Shown piece after piece: positions 60,307-64,000 of a DNA stretch of 64,000 nt (position 1 is the stretch's first letter; each line of letters begins with the position of its first letter). The notes beneath the pieces are model-generated. The model saw only the letters and a list, made by a program, of their open reading frames with translations. It searched no databases and had not been told where the DNA came from. The translations under genes were made by a program, and so were the position numbers. This DNA is from an uncultured Bacteroides sp. (GTDB lineage Bacteria; Bacteroidota; Bacteroidia; Bacteroidales; Bacteroidaceae), in assembly GCA_945833835.1 (NCBI GenBank), contig CAMAFR010000003.1, forward strand, positions 24,682-88,681, given 5' to 3'.

Positions 60307-61848
60307 ATGGCACAAGAAGACGTTTTCAAGAAACTTGTTTCACACTGCAAAGAATATGGGTTTGTATTCCCTTCCAGCGAAATCTATGACGGCCTGGGAG
60401 CTGTCTATGACTACGGACAGAACGGTGTGGAACTGAAAAACAATATCAAACAATACTGGTGGCAGAGCATGGTCCTCCTGCACGAAAACATCGTGGGACT
60501 CGACTCGGCCATCTTCATGCATCCCACCATCTGGAAAGCTTCCGGACACGTGGACGCATTCAACGACCCTCTCATCGACAACCGTGACTCCAAGAAGCGT
60601 TACCGCGCTGATGTACTCATCGAAGAACAGATTGCCAAATACGAAGACAAAATCAACAAGGAAGTGGCCAAGGCCGCCAAGAAATACGGCGATGCCTTCA
60701 ACGAAGCCGAGTTCCGCGCCACCAACGCCCGTGTGCTCGAACATCAGGCCAAACGCGATGCCTTGCACGAACGCTATTCGAAGGCCATGAACGCCACCGA
60801 TCTGAACGAACTGCGCCAGATCATCCTCGACGAGGAAATCGTATGTCCCATCTCGGGCACCAAGAACTGGACGGAAGTACGCCAGTTCAACCTGATGTTC
60901 TCTACCGAAATGGGTTCTACGGCCGACGGAGCCATGAAAGTCTACCTCCGTCCTGAAACGGCACAGGGCATCTTCGTCAACTACCTCAACGTGCAGAAGA
61001 CCGGCCGCATGAAAATCCCCTTCGGTATCGCACAAATCGGTAAAGCCTTCCGCAACGAGATTGTGGCCCGCCAGTTCATCTTCCGTATGCGCGAGTTCGA
61101 ACAGATGGAAATGCAGTTCTTCGTAAAACCGGGCACCGAGCTCGAATGGTTCCAGAAGTGGAAAGAGACTCGCCTGAAATGGCACAAAGCCTTGGGCTTC
61201 GGCGACGACCACTACCGCTACCACGACCACGAGAAACTGGCGCACTATGCCAACGCCGCTACCGACATCGAGTTCCTGATGCCGTTCGGTTTCAAGGAAG
61301 TGGAGGGCATCCACTCACGCACCAACTTCGACTTGAGCCAGCACGAGAAATTCTCGGGCAAGAACATCAAATACTTCGATACGGAAATCAACGAAAGCTA
61401 CACGCCGTATGTCATCGAGACTTCTATCGGTGTTGACCGTATGTTCCTGAGCATCATGAGTGCCGCCTATACCGAAGAGAAGCTGGAAAACGGCGAGACA
61501 CGTGTCGTGCTGAAACTGCCCGCAGCCCTTGCCCCCGTGAAACTGGCCGTCATGCCGTTAGTGAAGAAAGACGGACTTCCCGAAAAGGCACGCGAAATCA
61601 TGAACAACCTGAAGTTCCACTTCAACTGCCAATACGACGAAAAAGACTCCATCGGCAAGCGTTACCGCCGTCAGGATGCCATCGGCACTCCGTACTGCAT
61701 CACTGTTGACCACCAGACCCTGGAAGACAACTGCGTCACCCTGCGCAACCGCGACACCATGCAGCAGGAACGTGTGGCCATCGACCAACTGGACAACCTC
61801 ATTGCCGGCAAGGTAAGCATCACCAGCCTGCTCAAGACCCTGCAATAA
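60307..61848 (+). CDS. glyS: glycine--tRNA ligase (alpha2 type)
   Basis: Class II aminoacyl-tRNA synthetase of the dimeric, eukaryote/archaeal-like GlyRS type, 513 residues. Motifs: the GFVFPSSEIYDGLGAVYDYG start, motif 2 FRNEIVARQFIFRMREFEQM, motif 3 IETSIGVDRMFLSI, and a C-terminal anticodon-binding domain (about 405-510). A 40-60 residue insertion after HPTIWKASGHVDAF is usual for this type. This replaces the tetrameric GlyQ/GlyS pair. Followed by a terminator. Confidence 0.95.
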   Translation: MAQEDVFKKLVSHCKEYGFVFPSSEIYDGLGAVYDYGQNGVELKNNIKQYWWQSMVLLHENIVGLDSAIFMHPTIWKASGHVDAFNDPLIDNRDSKKRYRADVLIEEQIAKYEDKINKEVAKAAKKYGDAFNEAEFRATNARVLEHQAKRDALHERYSKAMNATDLNELRQIILDEEIVCPISGTKNWTEVRQFNLMFSTEMGSTADGAMKVYLRPETAQGIFVNYLNVQKTGRMKIPFGIAQIGKAFRNEIVARQFIFRMREFEQMEMQFFVKPGTELEWFQKWKETRLKWHKALGFGDDHYRYHDHEKLAHYANAATDIEFLMPFGFKEVEGIHSRTNFDLSQHEKFSGKNIKYFDTEINESYTPYVIETSIGVDRMFLSIMSAAYTEEKLENGETRVVLKLPAALAPVKLAVMPLVKKDGLPEKAREIMNNLKFHFNCQYDEKDSIGKRYRRQDAIGTPYCITVDHQTLEDNCVTLRNRDTMQQERVAIDQLDNLIAGKVSITSLLKTLQ

Positions 61849-61855
61849 ACTTCCC

Positions 61856-61892
61856 CTTCCGGACAGACGGGACCCCCGTCGTCCGGAAGTTT
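61856..61892 (+). terminator. terminator after glyS
   Basis: Composite stem CTTCCGGAC (61856-61864) plus GACGGG (61866-61871) pairs with CCCGTC (61875-61880) plus GTCCGGAAG (61881-61889), one bulged A, followed by TTT. Confidence 0.75.
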
Positions 61893-61946
61893 CCTGCCGA
61901 TGCTACGCGCTTCACACACAAAACAACTGAAATTCCCTATATCCGC

Positions 61947-62582
61947 ATGAACAGAAAAGCTTTTTCACCGCTTCTTATCGCTCTCTCGTTATGGTCGGGA
62001 CTTGCCTCCTGCAGCAGCGAGACGGGAGAAGTAGACCCCTATGAGAACTGGGAAGCACGCAACGTGGCCTTCATCGACTCCATAGCAAAGGTCGCCGCCA
62101 ATCCCGCACCCGGAGAAAGATGGGAAAAACATCTCAACTATAAAATCAAATCCGAGAACCTGACCGATGACCTCAGCCTCTCCAACAGTGACTACGTCTA
62201 CCTGAAAATCCTGAAAGAAGGGCTGCCCGACGGCATCTCGCCCATGGCTACCGACACGGCTGTCGTTGCCTACAAGGGCCTGCTCATCAACAAGACCGTG
62301 TTCGACGGCAGCTACGACAACAATTTCATGGACGATTTCACCCAGGCTACTTACCGCACTGCGCTCAGTGCGGTCATCAATGGATGGACCACCGCCCTGC
62401 TGCACATGCGTGAAGGCGAACGGGTAGAGCTCTACATCCCTGCCAATCTGGGATATGGCACCACTGCCAAGGAGACGATTCCCGCCAATTCCACCCTTTG
62501 CTTCGAGCTCTATCTCGACAAAGTCGTGCATCCGAAAGGACCGGATGACCGCTCACTGACCGAAGTGATGGAAGAAGAGTAA
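61947..62582 (+). CDS. FKBP-type peptidyl-prolyl cis-trans isomerase, lipoprotein
   Basis: A 211-residue protein with a lipoprotein signal peptide (lipobox GLASC, Cys22), so a periplasmic or outer-membrane-anchored folding factor. The C-terminal half is an FKBP domain (about residues 100-195) with AVVAYKGLLINKTVFDGSY, VINGWTTALLHMREGERVEL and YIPANLGYGTT, including the Tyr/Phe-Asp/Trp pocket residues of the family. The N-terminal segment (about 25-95) is unique. It follows glyS after its terminator. Confidence 0.9.
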   Translation: MNRKAFSPLLIALSLWSGLASCSSETGEVDPYENWEARNVAFIDSIAKVAANPAPGERWEKHLNYKIKSENLTDDLSLSNSDYVYLKILKEGLPDGISPMATDTAVVAYKGLLINKTVFDGSYDNNFMDDFTQATYRTALSAVINGWTTALLHMREGERVELYIPANLGYGTTAKETIPANSTLCFELYLDKVVHPKGPDDRSLTEVMEEE

Positions 62583-62583
62583 A

Positions 62584-62656
62584 CAAAGACACGAAAGTAC
62601 CCGACATCCTGTTCCGGACATTCCGGAAACAGCTGTTGTACTTTCGTGTCTTTGTC
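62584..62656. terminator. long bidirectional stem-loop between FKBP and MarC genes
   Basis: Perfect 18-bp arms: ACAAAGACACGAAAGTAC (62584-62601) with 62639-62656, and an inner stem CTGTT-CCGG/CCGGAAACAG. It sits between convergent genes, starting directly after the FKBP stop. Confidence 0.8.
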
Positions 62657-62690
62657 GTTTCTGTAGGGCCAGGACACCAGCCCCTACGGC

Positions 62691-63338
62691 CTACAATAAC
62701 CGACCGCTATGTATGATGTCCACCAGTATCGGCTTCAGGCCTCCAACAAAACATTCCACGGCAATCACCATCAGGATAAGCCCCATCAGTCGCATCATCA
62801 CATTATTGCCCGTCTCACCAATGACGTTCACCAGCTTGGTGGACAAGCGCAGGATCAGGTAAGTCAGGAGATAGACCAAGGCAATCACCCCTACCAACGC
62901 CATTTTCAGCTCCCAAGTGCTGGCGTCATCCATCAGGATAATGCCGTTGGCAATGGCTCCCGGTCCGCACAGCATCGGGATGGACAGCGGCGTGATGGAA
63001 ATGTCATCGGCATACGCCTTGATTTCCTCATCTTTCAGGCGGGTATTCGAATAGCGGGCCTGCAACATGTCGTAGCCTATCTTCAAGATGATGATGCCGG
63101 CGGCAATACGGAATCCGTTGGTGGAGATTCCGAAGAACTTGAAGAGAAACTGGCCGCAAAACGTAAAAGCGATCAGGACGACAAACGAGATGATCGTCGC
63201 CCTTTTCACAATATGCCGGCGTTGGGTCTCATTCATGCCATTGGTCATGGTCAGAAACACCGGCATTGTCCCCAACGGATTGGTCAGGGTGAAAAACGAC
63301 GTGAAGCACAACAGTGCAAAAGGAATAATGGTTTCCAT
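62691..63338 (-). CDS. MarC/UPF0056 family integral membrane protein
   Basis: A 215-residue protein with six predicted membrane helices. Family features are FFTLTNPLGTMPVFLTMTNGM near the N-terminus, and the internal-repeat motif SITPLSIPMLCGPGAIANGII. MarC proteins are related to small neutral amino acid transporters (SnatA); despite the name no role in antibiotic resistance is established. It lies 30 nt after the thioredoxin gene on the same strand, so probably co-transcribed with it. Confidence 0.88.
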   Translation of the reverse strand: METIIPFALLCFTSFFTLTNPLGTMPVFLTMTNGMNETQRRHIVKRATIISFVVLIAFTFCGQFLFKFFGISTNGFRIAAGIIILKIGYDMLQARYSNTRLKDEEIKAYADDISITPLSIPMLCGPGAIANGIILMDDASTWELKMALVGVIALVYLLTYLILRLSTKLVNVIGETGNNVMMRLMGLILMVIAVECFVGGLKPILVDIIHSGRLL

Positions 63339-63368
63339 ACAGCTGGAATTAGGTTAGAATATATGGGC

Positions 63369-63833
63369 TTACTGTTTTTTCAGGAGAAAACTGTCGATGG
63401 CTTCTTTGAGTTGCTCTTTCGGAATCAGTCCTTGCCCCATCTGTGGTGTTCCTGTCAGCGGGACGAACAGCAGCGAGGGTATGGAGCGGATGCCAAAGGC
63501 ACGTGCCAAGTCAGGAGCCTTGTCTGTATCCACCTTATATATATAAATCTGCCCCTCGTACTCAGCTGCCAATTCTTCCAAGATGGGGGCCAGCCGCCGG
63601 CAAGGGCCACACCAAGTGGCATAGAAATCCACAATGGCCGGCTTATCGCCCAAATACTTCCATTCTGCCGGTTGGCCTGTGAACTTAGCTACCCGCTGTT
63701 CAAACTCTGCTTGCGATAGGACAATGGTCTTGTGTGCCGCATTGCCCTTGTCTGCCGTTCCTTTTCCACCCTGTGCATTTCCGCAAGCTACGCAGCACAG
63801 CACGGCAACTATACCTACAAAAAAATGTCTCAT
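63369..63833 (-). CDS. thioredoxin-fold lipoprotein
   Basis: A 154-residue protein with a signal peptide carrying a lipobox-like CVAC (Cys17), then a thioredoxin domain with the active site W74-C-G-P-C78 in DFYATWCGPCRRLAPIL and the cis-Pro in SIPSLLF. WCGPC is the reducing-thioredoxin form, yet the protein appears exported, so it may supply electrons to periplasmic thiol proteins or act in oxidative folding. If not lipidated it would be soluble in the periplasm. Confidence 0.88.
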   Translation of the reverse strand: MRHFFVGIVAVLCCVACGNAQGGKGTADKGNAAHKTIVLSQAEFEQRVAKFTGQPAEWKYLGDKPAIVDFYATWCGPCRRLAPILEELAAEYEGQIYIYKVDTDKAPDLARAFGIRSIPSLLFVPLTGTPQMGQGLIPKEQLKEAIDSFLLKKQ

Positions 63834-63858
63834 ACTATTTGGTTTCAGCTTAGACCTG

Positions 63859-63866
63859 CAAATATA
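63859..63866 (-). promoter_or_regulatory. -7 box of the thioredoxin-MarC operon
   Basis: Minus-strand TATATTTG matches TAnnTTTG, 25 bp before the ATG. A 7-bp inverted repeat ACCGGAA/TTCCGGT (63910-63932) lies further upstream. Confidence 0.62.
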
Positions 63867-63945
63867 GCGACAATTCTATGAAGAACGAAGCAGGGAAAGC
63901 AGAATTGATACCGGAAGGATATAAATTCCGGTGGCGGGCAACCAT

Positions 63946-63982
63946 AAAAAAAGCTCCGGAGAGCCTTGCGGCTTCCGGAGCT
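63946..63982 (-). terminator. terminator of the rRNA operon entering from the right
   Basis: On the minus strand AGCTCCGGA pairs perfectly with TCCGGAGCT (plus coordinates 63974-63982 and 63952-63960) and runs into seven T (A-run 63946-63952). Confidence 0.88.
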
Positions 63983-63985
63983 CAA

Positions 63986-64000
63986 GACGGCGACTACCTA
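63986..64000 (-). rRNA. 5S ribosomal RNA, 3' end (partial)
   Basis: The last bases read on the minus strand TAGGTAGTCGCCGTC, matching the conserved 3' end of Bacteroidales 5S rRNA (GAGAGTAGGTAGTCGCC...), and are followed at once by a strong terminator. Only about 15 nt are visible, so the call rests on that match plus the terminator; it implies a 16S-23S-5S operon to the right. Confidence 0.75.

Overview
The window comes from the chromosome of a Bacteroidales bacterium (Bacteroides/Phocaeicola-like). Evidence: SusC/SusD pair, two one-protein hybrid two-component systems (HTCS), fimbrillin-type pilus genes, many signal-peptidase-II lipoproteins, and the Bacteroidetes sigma-ABfr promoter (TTG/TTTG, about 20 bp, TAnnTTTG) before many genes. 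Coding DNA looks GC-rich for the order (judged by eye, strong G/C at third codon positions), so long antisense open frames are shadows. No transposase, integrase, phage gene or CRISPR array was seen.

Layout. 1-4.2 kb: envelope/housekeeping run murA(3' end)-rimM-M23 peptidase-dxr-rseP. 4.4-10.0 kb: RND tripartite efflux operon. 10.1-10.4 kb: two identical tRNA-Met(CAT) genes. 10.5-16.0 kb: START-like protein, LptF/G permease, ribBA, Bax-inhibitor-1 protein, aminotransferase. 16.2-24.5 kb: an HTCS, then an overlapping operon of two half-size chromate transporters and an iron-complex/B12-type ABC importer, in which the second chromate half is fused in frame to the solute-binding protein. 24.6-29.8 kb: K+/H+ antiporter and a large GH2 lipoprotein. 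30.1-31.3 kb: six-copy 23-bp repeat array next to a Nudix-type regulator gene. 31.5-34.7 kb: unknown lipoprotein plus DUF5723 protein.

34.9-46.9 kb: polysaccharide utilisation locus aimed at sulfated, sialylated host glycans: sulfatase-SusC-SusD on the minus strand, diverging from HTCS-sialidase on the plus strand. The SusC and sulfatase promoters each carry two tandem copies of one motif with 21-bp spacing at the same distance from the -7 box, a good candidate for the HTCS operator. 47.0-50.5 kb: fimbrial operon (DUF3575, DUF5119, fimbrillin) behind a roughly 450-nt hairpin-rich leader. 50.5-51.2 kb: cluster of palindromic REP/MITE-like repeats. 51.2-53.7 kb: GH95 alpha-L-fucosidase. 53.9-64.0 kb: tRNA-Leu, S41 peptidase, DUF3316 protein, topoisomerase IV subunit A, MATE transporter, glyS, FKBP isomerase, MarC, thioredoxin. 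The right edge is the 3' end of a minus-strand 5S rRNA with its terminator, so an rRNA operon lies just outside.

The most unusual items are the HTCS tandem operators, the 23-bp ACGTACG array, the chromate transporter/solute-binding fusion and the structured fimbrial leader. None can be called novel without database searches.
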